Shown here piece after piece: positions 48,094 to 57,814 of a DNA stretch of 64,000 bases (position 1 is the stretch's first letter; each line of letters starts with the position of its first letter). The position numbers and the translations under genes are program-made. Origin of the DNA: Mesorhizobium sp. 113-3-3 (GTDB lineage Bacteria > Pseudomonadota > Alphaproteobacteria > Rhizobiales > Rhizobiaceae); the NCBI RefSeq assembly GCF_016756495.1, contig NZ_AP023243.1, positions 620,001-684,000 on the forward strand, given 5' to 3'. The notes below the pieces were generated by a model. That model ran no database searches. It was not told the origin of the DNA and saw only the letters and a program-made list of their open reading frames with translations.

Positions 48094-48172
48094 TAGTCCT
48101 GGACCAGCACTGCACCGTTGCCCCGTCGCCTTGCCTTGCTAAGATCGGGCGAAGCATTTCGGAGGAACGACC

Positions 48173-48577
48173 ATGAAGATCGACGGCGGGTGCCATTGCG
48201 GCGCCATCAATTACGAAGCTGAGGTCGACCCAGAAAAGACCTCGATCTGCCACTGCACGGACTGCCAGCAGTTGACCGGCACGGCGTTTCGCGTCTCGGT
48301 GCGGGTGCCGGAGGAGGACTACCACATCACCAGGGGCACGCCGAAAGTCTACATCAAGACCGGGGCCAGCGGTGCCAAGCGCGCCCAGGGCTTTTGCGGA
48401 GAATGCGGTTCGCATCTCTATGCGACGTCTGTCGGTGACGGGCCAAAGGTTTACGGCATCCGCGTCGGCACGGCGCGGCAGCGCGACGAACTCGTTCCCA
48501 AGACGCAGTACTGGCATCGGTCGGCGCTGCACTGGCTGCCGGAATTCGAGGGCATCAGGATCGTGGAGGAGCAGTAG
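48173..48577 (+). CDS. GFA-family zinc protein
   Basis: 134 residues, the glutathione-dependent formaldehyde-activating enzyme/centromere protein V fold. Zinc ligands: C7 and C9 (GGCHCGAINY), C26, C28 and C31 (ICHCTDCQQLTG), and a later GFCGECGSH pair. GGAGGAACGACC precedes the ATG. Most members of the family have no proven formaldehyde role, so the exact reaction is uncertain. Confidence 0.9.
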   Translation: MKIDGGCHCGAINYEAEVDPEKTSICHCTDCQQLTGTAFRVSVRVPEEDYHITRGTPKVYIKTGASGAKRAQGFCGECGSHLYATSVGDGPKVYGIRVGTARQRDELVPKTQYWHRSALHWLPEFEGIRIVEEQ

Positions 48578-48659
48578 CCCCGGCCTCCCGGTCGAAAGCC
48601 GCCCCAGGACAAGCAATTATGTGCTAGCCTCGCTCACCATCAAAGGGCGGGTGACAGCG

Positions 48660-49472
48660 ATGTTGGAAACGGACAAACTGTTTGCCGGCTCGATCCCGGA
48701 AAACTACGACCGCTATATGGTGCCGTTGATTTTCGAGCCATTCGCCGCGGACCTTGCGCGGCGGGCAGCGGCCTTCTCGCCCAAAGCCGTGCTGGAAGTC
48801 GCCGCGGGCACCGGGGTCGTCACCCGTGCCCTGGCGCCAAAACTGTCGCCTGACGCAATCTATGTCGTGACCGACCTCAACCAGCCGATGCTCGACTATG
48901 CCGCTTCGCGACAAGCGCCCGACGCTCGCATCCAGTGGCGCCAGGCCGATGCCATGGCGCTGCCGTTCGAAGACGCGGCCTTCGATCTCGTTTGCTGCCA
49001 GTTCGGCGCGATGTTCTTTCCCAGCCGCCCATCCGCCTACCGCGAGGCCAGGCGTGTGCTGAAGCCCGGCGGACATTTTCTGTTCAACGTCTGGGACCGC
49101 ATCGAGGAGAATGTGTTTGCCGATGACGTGACGAATGCGCTGGCAAGGATTTTCCCGGACGATCCGCCGCGCTTTCTGGCCCGCACGCCGCATGGCTACC
49201 ACGATATGGCGCTGATCCGAGGGGACCTCGAAGAGGCCGGCTTCTCCGATGCGGCGATCGAGACGAGGGCCGAACAGAGCCGTGCGCCCTCACCGCGCAT
49301 TCCGGCCGTTGCCTATTGCCAGGGAACCGTGCTCCGCACCGAAATCGAGGCTCGGGATCCGGGCAAACTCGACGCTGCAACAGACTATGCCGCAGCCGCG
49401 ATTGCGGCCAGGCATGGCAACGGCGCGGTTGCCGCCAAAATCCAGGCACACGTCATCGTGGCTGTGGCCTAG
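48660..49472 (+). CDS. SAM-dependent methyltransferase (UbiE/methyltransf_11 type)
   Basis: 270 residues from ATG at 48660. Class I methyltransferase motifs: motif I VLEVAAGTGVVTRALAP, motif II YVVTDLNQPMLDYA, motif III QADAMALPFEDAAFDLVCC, and motif post-III EARRVLKPGGHFLFNVW. The substrate is unknown. It overlaps the convergent RmuC gene by 4 nt at its 3' end. Confidence 0.88.
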   Translation: MLETDKLFAGSIPENYDRYMVPLIFEPFAADLARRAAAFSPKAVLEVAAGTGVVTRALAPKLSPDAIYVVTDLNQPMLDYAASRQAPDARIQWRQADAMALPFEDAAFDLVCCQFGAMFFPSRPSAYREARRVLKPGGHFLFNVWDRIEENVFADDVTNALARIFPDDPPRFLARTPHGYHDMALIRGDLEEAGFSDAAIETRAEQSRAPSPRIPAVAYCQGTVLRTEIEARDPGKLDAATDYAAAAIAARHGNGAVAAKIQAHVIVAVA

Positions 49473-50740
49473 TCGTCGCCTTCGACGACGCGCAGCCTGA
49501 GCTGGCCGGTCTTTGAATCGGCAACGCGCGGGCCGGGCTCGAGTTTCGCCGCGGGTGCCCGCGACGGTGCGTCCTGGCCGGCATCGCCATCGGCCTGCGC
49601 GCCGAACTCGAGCGCCTCGATCTTCTGGCCGCGCTTGGTCACCTTCGATGTCGAGACGAGGATATCGTCGATGTCCTTGGCCGACTGGCCGAAATGCACC
49701 TGCAGCTTGCGCACGCGCTCGTCGACGCGCGCGACATCCTCCATCAGCCGGATCACCTCGCCCTGGATCAGATGCGCCTGTTCGCGCATGCGGGCGTCCT
49801 TGAGGATGGCCTGGATGACCTGGATCGACAGCATCAGCAGCGACGGCGAGACGATGACGACGCGGGCGCGGTGCGCCTTGTGGACGATCGCCTCGAAATT
49901 CTCGTGGATTTCGGCGAACACCGATTCCGACGGCACGAACATGAAGGCGGTGTCCTGCGTTTCGCCCTGGATCAGGTATTTTTCCGAGATATCGCGGACA
50001 TGGATCTCGATGTCGCGGCGGAAAGCCTGCGACGCGACCTTCTGCAGGTCGGCGCCGTCGGCGGCCCGGATGGCGTTCCAGGCTTCCAGCGGGAACTTGG
50101 CGTCGATGGCCAGCGAGGGCGCGCCGTTGGGCATCTTCACCAGGCAATCGGGCCGGCTGCCGTTCGACAGCGTCGCCTGGAATTCGTAGGCGCCCATCGG
50201 CAGGCCGTCGGCGACGATCGCCTCCATGCGCGACTGGCCGAAGGCACCGCGCGTCTGCTTGTTGGAGAGGATCGCCTGCAGCTGCACGACCTGGCCGGCA
50301 AGCGACTGGATGTTGCCTTGCGCAACATCGATGATCGCCAGCCGCTCCTGCAGTTTGGCCAGGCTTTCATGCGTGGACTTTGTCTGTTCGGTCATGGTCT
50401 GGCCGAGGCGGCCGGTCATGGCGTCGAGGCGCTGGCCGATCGACTGGGTCAGCTCCGCCTGGCGCGCGCCGAACACTTCGGCGATGGCCCCCATGCGGCC
50501 CTGCATCTCGGCCTGGCTTTGCAAGATGCCGGCCATCCGCGCCTCGGCATCACGGGCATGGTCGGCGGCTTCCGCCGCCGCAACCGCGCGCGCCTTGGCC
50601 GACCGCCACAGCGCGACGACCAGCGCCACGAACAGGCCGAGGAACAGCAAGGCGCCGAAGGCCAGCGCGTGGCCGAGTGTGATTGTCGAGGCGCCAAGCC
50701 GTGCGACGGGCTCGGAAAGGATGGTGCTCAGATCATTCAT
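49469..50740 (-). CDS. rmuC: DNA recombination protein RmuC
   Basis: 423 residues from ATG at 50740 (12th codon of the longer open frame). One N-terminal membrane helix (LAFGALLFLGLFVALVVALW), a coiled coil (about 50-160, rich in AEAADHARDAEARMAG), then the RmuC domain with LPMGAYEFQATLSNGSRPDC, LAIDAKFPLEAWNAI and FVPSESVFAEIHENF. RmuC limits sequence inversions and is thought to be nuclease-like. Divergent from def. Confidence 0.92.
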   Translation of the reverse strand: MNDLSTILSEPVARLGASTITLGHALAFGALLFLGLFVALVVALWRSAKARAVAAAEAADHARDAEARMAGILQSQAEMQGRMGAIAEVFGARQAELTQSIGQRLDAMTGRLGQTMTEQTKSTHESLAKLQERLAIIDVAQGNIQSLAGQVVQLQAILSNKQTRGAFGQSRMEAIVADGLPMGAYEFQATLSNGSRPDCLVKMPNGAPSLAIDAKFPLEAWNAIRAADGADLQKVASQAFRRDIEIHVRDISEKYLIQGETQDTAFMFVPSESVFAEIHENFEAIVHKAHRARVVIVSPSLLMLSIQVIQAILKDARMREQAHLIQGEVIRLMEDVARVDERVRKLQVHFGQSAKDIDDILVSTSKVTKRGQKIEALEFGAQADGDAGQDAPSRAPAAKLEPGPRVADSKTGQLRLRVVEGDD

Positions 50741-50843
50741 GTGGACAGCATAGCCGATTCGGCGTGACCGCACAGATCAAAACAAGAACATGGCCTAGAT
50801 GCCCCGGTTGACGCTTTTCGCTGGAGGTCTTACGTGGGACGCC

Positions 50844-51374
50844 ATGCCGATCAAGCCGCTCATCATCCTTCCCGATCCCATCCTGCGCCAGCTTTCCAAG
50901 CCGGTGGAGCGCGTCGACGCGCCTTTGCGCAAACTGGCCGACGACATGCTGGCGACCATGTATGACGCGCCCGGCATCGGACTGGCGGCCATCCAGATCG
51001 GCGAGCCGCTGCGCATGCTGGTGATCGACCTAGCCAAGGAAGACGAAACGCCGGCGCCGCATGTCTTCATCAACCCCGAGATCATGGAAAGCGCGGAGGC
51101 GCGGTCGGTCTACGAGGAAGGCTGCCTGTCGATCCCCGACTATTACGCCGAGGTCGAGCGCCCGGCTTCGGTGCGGGTGAAGTATCTCGACCGCGACGGC
51201 AAGCTGCAGGAGATGGAGGCCGAAGGGCTGATGGCGACCTGCCTGCAGCACGAGATCGACCATCTCAACGGCGTGTTGTTCATCGACCACATCTCGAAGC
51301 TGAAGCGCGACATGGTGGTGAAGAAATTCAAGAAGCTCGCCAAGGACAAGGCGCCGGGCAAGCTGGTGGGATAG
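50844..51374 (+). CDS. def: Peptide deformylase
   Basis: 176 residues from ATG at 50844, giving the conserved start [15 protein letters not shown]. The three PDF motifs are intact: [10 protein letters not shown] (44-53), EEGCLSIP (91-98, metal ligand C94) and HEIDH (136-140). It removes the formyl group from nascent proteins using an iron or zinc centre. It is 6 nt upstream of fmt, the usual def-fmt pair. Confidence 0.96.
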   Translation: MPIKPLIILPDPILRQLSKPVERVDAPLRKLADDMLATMYDAPGIGLAAIQIGEPLRMLVIDLAKEDETPAPHVFINPEIMESAEARSVYEEGCLSIPDYYAEVERPASVRVKYLDRDGKLQEMEAEGLMATCLQHEIDHLNGVLFIDHISKLKRDMVVKKFKKLAKDKAPGKLVG

Positions 51375-51380
51375 GGGGAA

Positions 51381-52334
51381 ATGCCCCTGCGCGTCATCTT
51401 CATGGGCACGCCGGAGTTTTCGGTGCCGACGCTGCGCGCGATCGCCGAGGCCGGACATGAGATACCAGCCGTCTACACGCAGCCGCCGCGCGCCGGCGGA
51501 CGGCGCGGGCTGGAGCTGACACCGTCGCCTGTGCAGCGCGAGGCCGAGCGGCTGGGCATCGAGGTGCGGACGCCGACATCCCTCAAGGGCGAGGCCGAGC
51601 AGGCCGCTTTCAGCGCCCTGCGGGCCGATATCGCCGTGGTCGTCGCTTATGGGCTGCTGCTGCCGAAGGCAATTCTCGACGCGCCCCGGCTCGGCTGCAT
51701 CAACGGCCATGCGTCGCTTTTGCCGCGCTGGCGCGGCGCCGCCCCTATCCAGCGCGCCATCATGGCGGGTGACCCGGAAAGCGGCATGATGGTGATGCGC
51801 ATGGAAGAGGGCCTCGACACCGGACCGGTGGGATTGCTTGAAAAATGTGCCATCGAGCCCGATATGACAGCCGGCGATCTGCATGATCGGTTGATGCGCG
51901 TCGGTGCTGCCCTGATGGTGGAAGCGCTGGCGCGGCTGGAAGAGAACACCCTGACATTTACCGCGCAAGCGGCGGAAGGGGTGACTTACGCCAGAAAAAT
52001 CGATAAATCCGAGACGCGCGTGGACTGGACGCGGCCCGCGGCCGAGGTCCACAACCACCTTCGTGGCCTGTCGCCCTTCCCCGGCGCCTGGTCCGAAATT
52101 GACATTGGCGGCCGCATGGAACGGCTGAAACTGCTTCGCTCGACGCTGTCCGAAGGCCTGTCGCCTTCGGACGATTTGAGCGAGTCGGGAGGAATTCTCG
52201 ATGACCGGCTGACGGTCGCCTGCGGGACAGGCGCGATCAGACTGGTCGAAGTTCAACGTGCGGGCGGAAAGCCCGCCGCCGCGTCGGAATTCCTGCGCGG
52301 AGCCAAGATCGTAAAAGGAATGAAGTTCTCATGA
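51381..52334 (+). CDS. fmt: Methionyl-tRNA formyltransferase
   Basis: 317 residues. The N-terminal Rossmann catalytic domain carries [16 protein letters not shown], the folate site [20 protein letters not shown] and the loop [12 protein letters not shown] with the catalytic aspartate. The C-terminal OB-like tRNA-binding domain begins near residue 205. The product formylates initiator Met-tRNA. The stop overlaps the following GNAT gene by 4 nt. Confidence 0.96.
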   Translation: MPLRVIFMGTPEFSVPTLRAIAEAGHEIPAVYTQPPRAGGRRGLELTPSPVQREAERLGIEVRTPTSLKGEAEQAAFSALRADIAVVVAYGLLLPKAILDAPRLGCINGHASLLPRWRGAAPIQRAIMAGDPESGMMVMRMEEGLDTGPVGLLEKCAIEPDMTAGDLHDRLMRVGAALMVEALARLEENTLTFTAQAAEGVTYARKIDKSETRVDWTRPAAEVHNHLRGLSPFPGAWSEIDIGGRMERLKLLRSTLSEGLSPSDDLSESGGILDDRLTVACGTGAIRLVEVQRAGGKPAAASEFLRGAKIVKGMKFS

Positions 52335-52837
52335 GCATGATGTCGATACGCGCGGCGACGCCGCGGGATCGCGAGGCCATTCGCCTCGTGGAAGAACATG
52401 CCTTCGGCCAGCAGGCGGAGGCCGGGCTGGTCGACGCGCTGGTCACCGGCGGCGACGCCGTCGTCGAACTGGTGGCGGAAGAAGACGGCCAGGTGGTGGG
52501 CCATATCCTGTTTTCGCGGCTCTACGTCCAGAATGGCGGCAAGAGCCTGGCGGCCGTGGCGCTGGCGCCACTGGCGGTGGAACCCTCGTTCCATGGCTCA
52601 GGCATTGGCGGCGCACTGATCCGCGAGGCGCATATCCGCCTCAAGGATGCCGGCGAGACGCTGGCCGTGGTGCTGGGCGACCCGGCCTATTACGGCCGTT
52701 TCGGCTATAGCCATGCGCGGGCCGAGAAGTTCGAAAGCGAATACCAGGGCGAAGCGCTGCAGGCGCTGGCCTGGGGCGACGCTCCGGAGGCCGGCAAGCT
52801 GGTCTACGCTTCCGCCTTCACCGCTCTCGCCGCCTAG
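52331..52837 (+). CDS. GNAT-family N-acetyltransferase
   Basis: 168 residues, YhbS-like. Acetyl-CoA-binding motif A reads [20 protein letters not shown] (Q/RxxGxG/A variant HGSGIGG), followed by [16 protein letters not shown], the signature of the YhbS subgroup. The acetylated substrate is unknown. It is translated with fmt through ATGA overlap and precedes truA. Confidence 0.9.
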   Translation: MSMMSIRAATPRDREAIRLVEEHAFGQQAEAGLVDALVTGGDAVVELVAEEDGQVVGHILFSRLYVQNGGKSLAAVALAPLAVEPSFHGSGIGGALIREAHIRLKDAGETLAVVLGDPAYYGRFGYSHARAEKFESEYQGEALQALAWGDAPEAGKLVYASAFTALAA

Positions 52838-52860
52838 GCGAGAGCGTATAAGCTGCCGGC

Positions 52861-53607
52861 ATGCCGCGTTTTCGCCTCGACATCGAATATGACGGCAGCC
52901 TGTTCGCCGGCTGGCAGCACCAGGCCGACCAGCCTTCGGTGCAGCAGGCGATCGAGCAGGCGATCGAAAAATTCAGTGGCGAGGCGGTGCGGTTGCGCGC
53001 CGCCGGCCGCACCGATGCCGGCGTGCATGCGACCGCCCAGGTGGCGCATGCCGACCTCGCCAAGCCATGGCCTGGCGACAAGGTACGCGATGCTGTCAAC
53101 GCCCATCTGCAGGCGGCCGGCGCGCATGTCGCCATCCTGAAGGCGGCGATCGTCCCGGACGAGTTCGACGCGCGCTTCTCGGCCACCGGCCGCCACTATC
53201 TCTACCGCATCCTCAACCGCCGCGCGCCCGCGGCGCTGGAAAAGGGCAAGGTGTGGTGGGTGCCGAAGCGGCTTGACGCCGGCGCCATGCACGAGGCCGC
53301 GAAACTTCTTCTCGGCCGGCATGATTTCACCACCTTCCGTTCGACCCAGTGCCAGGCCAACAGCCCGGTTCGCACGCTGGAACGGCTCGATGTGAGCCGG
53401 GCGGGCGACATGATCGAGGTGAGGGCTTCGGCCCGTTCCTTCCTGCACAACCAGGTACGCTCCATGGTCGGCTCGCTCAAGCGCGTCGGCGATGGCGGCT
53501 GGACCGAAGCCGATCTCAAGGCGGCGCTCGAAGCGCGCGACCGCGCCGCCTGCGGCCAGGTCGCGCCGCCCGACGGGCTTTTCCTCATTGGCGTCGATTA
53601 TCCCTGA
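52861..53607 (+). CDS. truA: tRNA pseudouridine(38-40) synthase
   Basis: 248 residues, a normal TruA length. The catalytic aspartate is D52 in [17 protein letters not shown], and the downstream motifs [19 protein letters not shown] and [19 protein letters not shown] are present. It modifies U38-U40 in the tRNA anticodon arm. Part of the def-fmt-GNAT-truA run. Confidence 0.96.
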   Translation: MPRFRLDIEYDGSLFAGWQHQADQPSVQQAIEQAIEKFSGEAVRLRAAGRTDAGVHATAQVAHADLAKPWPGDKVRDAVNAHLQAAGAHVAILKAAIVPDEFDARFSATGRHYLYRILNRRAPAALEKGKVWWVPKRLDAGAMHEAAKLLLGRHDFTTFRSTQCQANSPVRTLERLDVSRAGDMIEVRASARSFLHNQVRSMVGSLKRVGDGGWTEADLKAALEARDRAACGQVAPPDGLFLIGVDYP

Positions 53608-53623
53608 ATAGAGCCCGCAGGCT

Positions 53624-54256
53624 CTACCCCGGGAACGGCGCGGAAAGGCTCTGGGCCCCGATGTCGTCCGGCACGGCGATGCCAAGCAGCATCTGAAGAC
53701 CGAACAGCACCAGCAGCGAAGCGATGAACATGCCGACGAAAACGGCGGTGCCGACCGCCACGCCCTTGCCGATCGTGGCGTTGGTCATGCGCCAGGTCAG
53801 CGCCATCGACAGGGCAAACAAGAGCAGCGACACAAGGCTCGAGACCTGGCTTGCCGACGTCAGGAAAAGCCTGATCAGCGCCGAGGGCAGCATCAGCCAG
53901 GCGGTGATGGCGGAAGCCCAGTTGCTGGCGACGACATAATGCACGAAGCGCCCGCCAATGCCGACGCGCGGCGCGACCAAAGCGAGCGCGACCAGCGGCA
54001 GCACCCAGGAGCCGATATCGACGGTCGCCAGGCGCAACAACATGCTGAAACGGCCCACGAAGGCGTCGGGATCGCCGATCTGGTTGGCGATGCCGACCCA
54101 GCCGACGATCAGCGCCGGCGCGGCAACGACGATGGCGAAGAAGGAATTCCAGAACCCGTCGGCCGACAGGTCGAGCAGGCGCAGGCCGTCGACCTTGCCG
54201 AGCATCAGTCGCCAGGCACCGGTCAGCGAAGCTTGGGTTTCATCCGCCGAAAGCAT
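53624..54256 (-). CDS. Polytopic membrane protein of unknown function
   Basis: 210 residues with about five to six hydrophobic helices (FFAIVVAAPALIVGWVGIA, LPLVALALVAPRVG, VSLLLFALSMALTW, FVGMFIASLLVLFGLQMLLG). No catalytic motif visible. It begins 5 nt after the dapE stop on the same strand, so it is probably cotranscribed. Some resemblance in layout to Yip1-type membrane proteins, not enough to assign. Confidence 0.75.
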   Translation of the reverse strand: MLSADETQASLTGAWRLMLGKVDGLRLLDLSADGFWNSFFAIVVAAPALIVGWVGIANQIGDPDAFVGRFSMLLRLATVDIGSWVLPLVALALVAPRVGIGGRFVHYVVASNWASAITAWLMLPSALIRLFLTSASQVSSLVSLLLFALSMALTWRMTNATIGKGVAVGTAVFVGMFIASLLVLFGLQMLLGIAVPDDIGAQSLSAPFPG

Positions 54257-54261
54257 GCTGC

Positions 54262-55455
54262 TCAGCCCTGCCCGAACCAGTCTTCGATGAAACGCTGATA
54301 GATCCGCGTCAGCGTTTCGAGATCGGCAAGGGAGACGCGCTCGTCGACCATATGCATCGTCTTGCCGACCAGGCCGAATTCGACCACCGGGCAGTAATCC
54401 TTGATGAAGCGCGCATCCGACGTGCCGCCCGACGTGGACAGCGCCGGTTGCTTGCCGACCGCCGCCTTGATCGAGCCGGCAAGCGTGTCGACCAGCTTGT
54501 CGTCGCGGGTCAGGAAAACATGGCTTGGCCGGTCGCGCCAGACAAGGTCGTAGTCGACCGGCGTCTTCTTGCCCGGCCGGTACTTCTTGCGCTTCGCCGC
54601 CTGGTCGAGCCGGTTGTGGATTTCGGCCTGGACGGTCTCGGCCGTCCAGGTGTCGTTGAAGCGGATGTTGAAGGTCGCGGTCGCCTTCGCGGGGATGACA
54701 TTGGTGGCCGGATTGCCGACATCGATGGAGGTGACCTCCAGATTGGTCGGCTGGAAATCCCTGGTCCCCTTGTCGAAGACGGGATGCAGCAAGGCGTCGA
54801 CCAGGCCGATCAGCCCGCGCACCGGATTGTCGGCAAGCTGCGGATAGGCGGCATGGCCCTGCCGGCCATTGACCGTGAACGAACCGGAGAGCGAGCCGCG
54901 CCGGCCGATCTTGATCATGTCACCGAGCGCATCCGGGTTGGTCGGCTCGCCGACGATCGAGGCATCCCATTTCTCGCCCCGGGAAGCGGCCCATTCGAGC
55001 AGCTTGACGGTGCCGTTGATGGCCGGGCCTTCCTCGTCACCGGTGATCAGCAGCGACACCGAGCCCTTGGGACCGCCATGCTGCTCGACATGGCGCGCTA
55101 TCGCCGCAATGAAGCAGGCAATGCCGCCCTTCATGTCGACGGCGCCACGGCCATACATCTCGCCATTGGCGATCTCGGCGGCGAAAGGCGGATGCGTCCA
55201 GGCAGCTTCGTCGCCGACCGGCACGACATCGGTATGGCCGGCGAACATCAGATGCGGGCCGTTGCCGGACCGCCTTGCATAGAGGTTCTCGATATCGGGC
55301 GTACCGTCTTCCGAAAAGACTGGCCGGTCGACCAGGAAGCCGAGCGGTTTCAGCATCGTTTCCAGCGCGCTCAGCGCACCGCCTTCGGCTGGTGTCACCG
55401 AGGTACAGCGGATGAGGGTGGCGAGGTTTGCGGCGGGATCGGTCGGCAGCGTCAT
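54262..55455 (-). CDS. dapE: Succinyl-diaminopimelate desuccinylase
   Basis: 397 residues from ATG at 55455 ([20 protein letters not shown]). M20 peptidase motifs: metal ligand H74 in [12 protein letters not shown], the bridging aspartate in [10 protein letters not shown], the catalytic pair in TGDEEGPA, and a late histidine in [10 protein letters not shown]. The SGGTSDARF substrate loop is DapE-specific. It makes LL-diaminopimelate for lysine and peptidoglycan. DapD, acting earlier in the route, is 3 kb away on the same strand. Confidence 0.95.
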   Translation of the reverse strand: MTLPTDPAANLATLIRCTSVTPAEGGALSALETMLKPLGFLVDRPVFSEDGTPDIENLYARRSGNGPHLMFAGHTDVVPVGDEAAWTHPPFAAEIANGEMYGRGAVDMKGGIACFIAAIARHVEQHGGPKGSVSLLITGDEEGPAINGTVKLLEWAASRGEKWDASIVGEPTNPDALGDMIKIGRRGSLSGSFTVNGRQGHAAYPQLADNPVRGLIGLVDALLHPVFDKGTRDFQPTNLEVTSIDVGNPATNVIPAKATATFNIRFNDTWTAETVQAEIHNRLDQAAKRKKYRPGKKTPVDYDLVWRDRPSHVFLTRDDKLVDTLAGSIKAAVGKQPALSTSGGTSDARFIKDYCPVVEFGLVGKTMHMVDERVSLADLETLTRIYQRFIEDWFGQG

Positions 55456-55580
55456 GGCAAAAGCGATAGTCGAAAGCGGAAGGCCTGTCACGGCCAGACA
55501 TGGGGGCCAGCCCAATGGCAGGCGATGGCGCCGACATTATGGTTTTCATGTCGTATAGTCCGGCCGGCCCGGAGTAAGAA

Positions 55581-56633
55581 ATGGCAAACGGGGAAAAACG
55601 GATCGTCATCGCCGGTGCCGGCAGCATCGGCTGCTATGTCGGCGGCTGCCTGGCGCTTGGCGGGCGGCAGGTTGTGCTGCTGGTCCGGCCGCGCATCGAG
55701 GCAGCGCTGCGGCAAGGCGGATTGCGCATCAGCGACCTTGAAGGCCGCGATCGGCTGGTCAAGCCGGACGGGCTCGAGGTAACCGCCGATCCCGCCGGCG
55801 CTCTGCCGCAGGCGGACGTAATTCTGGTCACCGTCAAGAGCGGCGCGACGCAGGAGATGGCCGGGCTGATCAAGGCCCATGCCCGCCCCGATGCGATGGT
55901 GGTCAGCCTGCAGAACGGCGTCGACAATGCCGACAGGCTGCGCGCCGGGTGTGGCCCACGAATCGTGCTGGCTGGCATGGTGCCGTTCAACGTGGTGCAA
56001 TCGCCCGATGGCGAATTGCCGCTGAGCGTCCACCGCGCCAGCGACGGCAAGGTTATGATCGAGGACGGTGGCCTTGCCGGTCTTCTCGATGTCGCCAGTT
56101 TTCTCAATGTCGAAGGGCTGGGGGTCGAGACGCATGGCGACATGAAGGCCGTGCTCTGGGGCAAGCTTCTGATGAACCTCAACAACGCGCTGGTGGCGCT
56201 GTCGGACCTGCCGCTGGCGCGCGAACTAGCCGATCGCCGCTGGCGGCTGATCCTGGCCGGCCAGATCGACGAGGCCCTGCTGGCGATGAAAGCCTCCGGC
56301 ATCGCGCCGGCGCGGATCGCCGGGCTGCGGCCGGCGCTGCTGCCGAAGGTGCTTCGGCTGCCGGACTGGCTGTTCAAACGGCTCGCGCGGCGCATGCTGG
56401 CGATCGACCCGCAGGCGCGCTCGTCGATGTGGGACGACCTGCAGCGCGGCCGGCCGACGGAAATCGGCGAACTGCAAGGCGCTGTGCTGGGCCTCGCCGA
56501 AAGAACGGGGACGCCGGCGCCGCTCCTGAAAAGCGTTACCGCTTTGGTGCGCGCCGCGGAAGCGGCGCGGCTTGGCCCGCCGGGCCTGGCGCCGGAACAG
56601 GTTGCGCGGCCGGATGGTTCTCGATCAGCGTGA
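55581..56633 (+). CDS. PanE/ApbA-like 2-dehydropantoate 2-reductase
   Basis: 350 residues from ATG with GGAGTAAGAA upstream. The NADPH-binding Rossmann motif is VIAGAGSIGCYVGG, and the helical catalytic domain has the lysine in MKAVLWGKLLMNLNNALVAL (K of WGK). PanE family; it could make pantoate for CoA or act on another 2-keto acid, since rhizobia often have several. The 3' end overlaps a convergent gene by 98 bp. Confidence 0.85.
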   Translation: MANGEKRIVIAGAGSIGCYVGGCLALGGRQVVLLVRPRIEAALRQGGLRISDLEGRDRLVKPDGLEVTADPAGALPQADVILVTVKSGATQEMAGLIKAHARPDAMVVSLQNGVDNADRLRAGCGPRIVLAGMVPFNVVQSPDGELPLSVHRASDGKVMIEDGGLAGLLDVASFLNVEGLGVETHGDMKAVLWGKLLMNLNNALVALSDLPLARELADRRWRLILAGQIDEALLAMKASGIAPARIAGLRPALLPKVLRLPDWLFKRLARRMLAIDPQARSSMWDDLQRGRPTEIGELQGAVLGLAERTGTPAPLLKSVTALVRAAEAARLGPPGLAPEQVARPDGSRSA

Positions 56634-57309
56634 TCTTCTGCCAGATCTTGCGCGACAGATTGGACGCCAGGTTCTCGATGTCGTTGACGCCGTCGATGAC
56701 GACATCGTCATTGACCGACTGCGCGAACAGGGCGGCGATCTTGCCGGTGATCGACAGCATTTCGGAGCAATAGTCGAGGTAGCGCGCCAGATCGGCGGCA
56801 TTGGTGATGCGGGCCGGAGAATGCGCCGTCGGCTTGAAATTGGCCGAGAGTGCCGCCGGATCCTTGGTCAGCTGGTGCATGTCGATGACATGGATCAGCG
56901 AGCGCAGGCCGTGCAGTTGGCGAAACACCCGCTTGCGCTTGATTCGCTCCTCGGTGCGGACCAGCGCCAGCAGGCCGAGCACGGCAAGGATGATCATGTT
57001 GATCGTGGCTTCGATGCCTTGCACCGACTGCACCGCATCGTCGGCCTGGGAGATGTGGATGAGCGGCAGGATGGTGCCGACGAACAGGAAGATCAGCGCG
57101 CCGGCGAGGACAGCGGCGATGATCAGGCCGCGCAGCCACCAGATCGGCTCCTCGAGCGCCTTTGCCGCCTTGGCCAGGTCGCGCGACAGCGACACCAGTT
57201 CGGCGGCGACGCCGCGCAGCCCGGCATTGGGAAAGCGCTCGGCAACGCGCTCCTCAAGCCGTTCGGCGGTGTCGATGATCAGTTTCGGATCAAGCGTGCG
57301 GTAGCGCAT
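56536..57309 (-). CDS. Membrane protein of unknown function with helical cytoplasmic domains
   Basis: 257 residues. Two membrane helices (about 60-82, IIAAVLAGALIFLFVGTIL, and about 105-120, MIILAVLGLLALV) split a basic helical N-terminus (AERLEERVAERF) from a C-terminal helical domain that contains IHVIDMHQLTKDPAALSANF and LARYLDYCSEMLSITGKI. The tail is Pro/Ala-rich. I do not recognise the family. Its last 98 bp overlap the end of the PanE-like gene on the other strand. Confidence 0.8.
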   Translation of the reverse strand: MRYRTLDPKLIIDTAERLEERVAERFPNAGLRGVAAELVSLSRDLAKAAKALEEPIWWLRGLIIAAVLAGALIFLFVGTILPLIHISQADDAVQSVQGIEATINMIILAVLGLLALVRTEERIKRKRVFRQLHGLRSLIHVIDMHQLTKDPAALSANFKPTAHSPARITNAADLARYLDYCSEMLSITGKIAALFAQSVNDDVVIDGVNDIENLASNLSRKIWQKITLIENHPAAQPVPAPGPAGQAAPLPRRAPKR

Positions 57310-57324
57310 GTCCGATCGGCCCTC

Positions 57325-57438
57325 AGAGCATGATGCCGAAAAGTGTGAAGCGGTCTTCGGACGACATCATGCTCTATCTCTTTGATTTAGAGCCGGATTC
57401 ATATCTCAGGTCGATTCGCCCTGAGATCATCCGGCTCT
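57325..57438. repeat. Two tandem palindromic elements
   Basis: The first element (57325-57375) has outer arms AGAGCATGATG and CATCATGCTCT around the core GAAAAGTGTGAAGCGGTCTTC. The second (57389-57438) has arms AGAGCCGGAT and ATCCGGCTCT with inner arms CTCAGG and CCTGAG. The core of the first recurs, inverted and slightly altered, at 48061-48085. Both look like dispersed rhizobial repeats. The last bases of the second supply the stop codon (TAG) of the downstream DUF805 gene on the minus strand. Confidence 0.85.
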
Positions 57439-57814
57439 AGGGTTGTGCCGGCTCGTTGGTGCGCCGGCCATAGCGGTTGGGCCCAGGCTGCCCTGGAAAC
57501 AGGCACAACACAAGAAAGGCGATGATCGAGACGACTGGTACGAACAGGATCAGCGCGGCAATGCCCGGCTTGTCGAGGTCGTGCAGCCGCTTCACCGCCA
57601 GCGCGATGTTCGACCACAGCGAGGCAATGAAGGCGATGAAGAAGATGAACGACCACATGTTGCTCTCGGCCGAGCCTTCCGGCACCAGCGTGAAGCGGTA
57701 GAGCGGGAAGGCCTGGATGATGGCGACGAGCAGGCCACCAAGAAAATAGGCCGCGCGGCTGACGCGGCCCGATGTCTTGAAGAAAAGCCAGGTGAGATTT
57801 GAACTGTCAGGCAA
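57437..57814 (-). CDS. DUF805 membrane protein
   Basis: 125 residues, TTG start at 57814 overlapping the preceding DUF805 gene by 8 nt. DUF805 features: FFKTSGRVSRAAYFLGGLL at the start, VKRLHDLDKPGIAALILFVP in the middle with the conserved R-L-H-D, and FPGQPGPNRYGRR at the end. Four hydrophobic helices. The function of DUF805 is unknown. The stop lies in a palindromic repeat, which may have changed the C-terminus. Confidence 0.85.
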   Translation of the reverse strand: MPDSSNLTWLFFKTSGRVSRAAYFLGGLLVAIIQAFPLYRFTLVPEGSAESNMWSFIFFIAFIASLWSNIALAVKRLHDLDKPGIAALILFVPVVSIIAFLVLCLFPGQPGPNRYGRRTNEPAQP

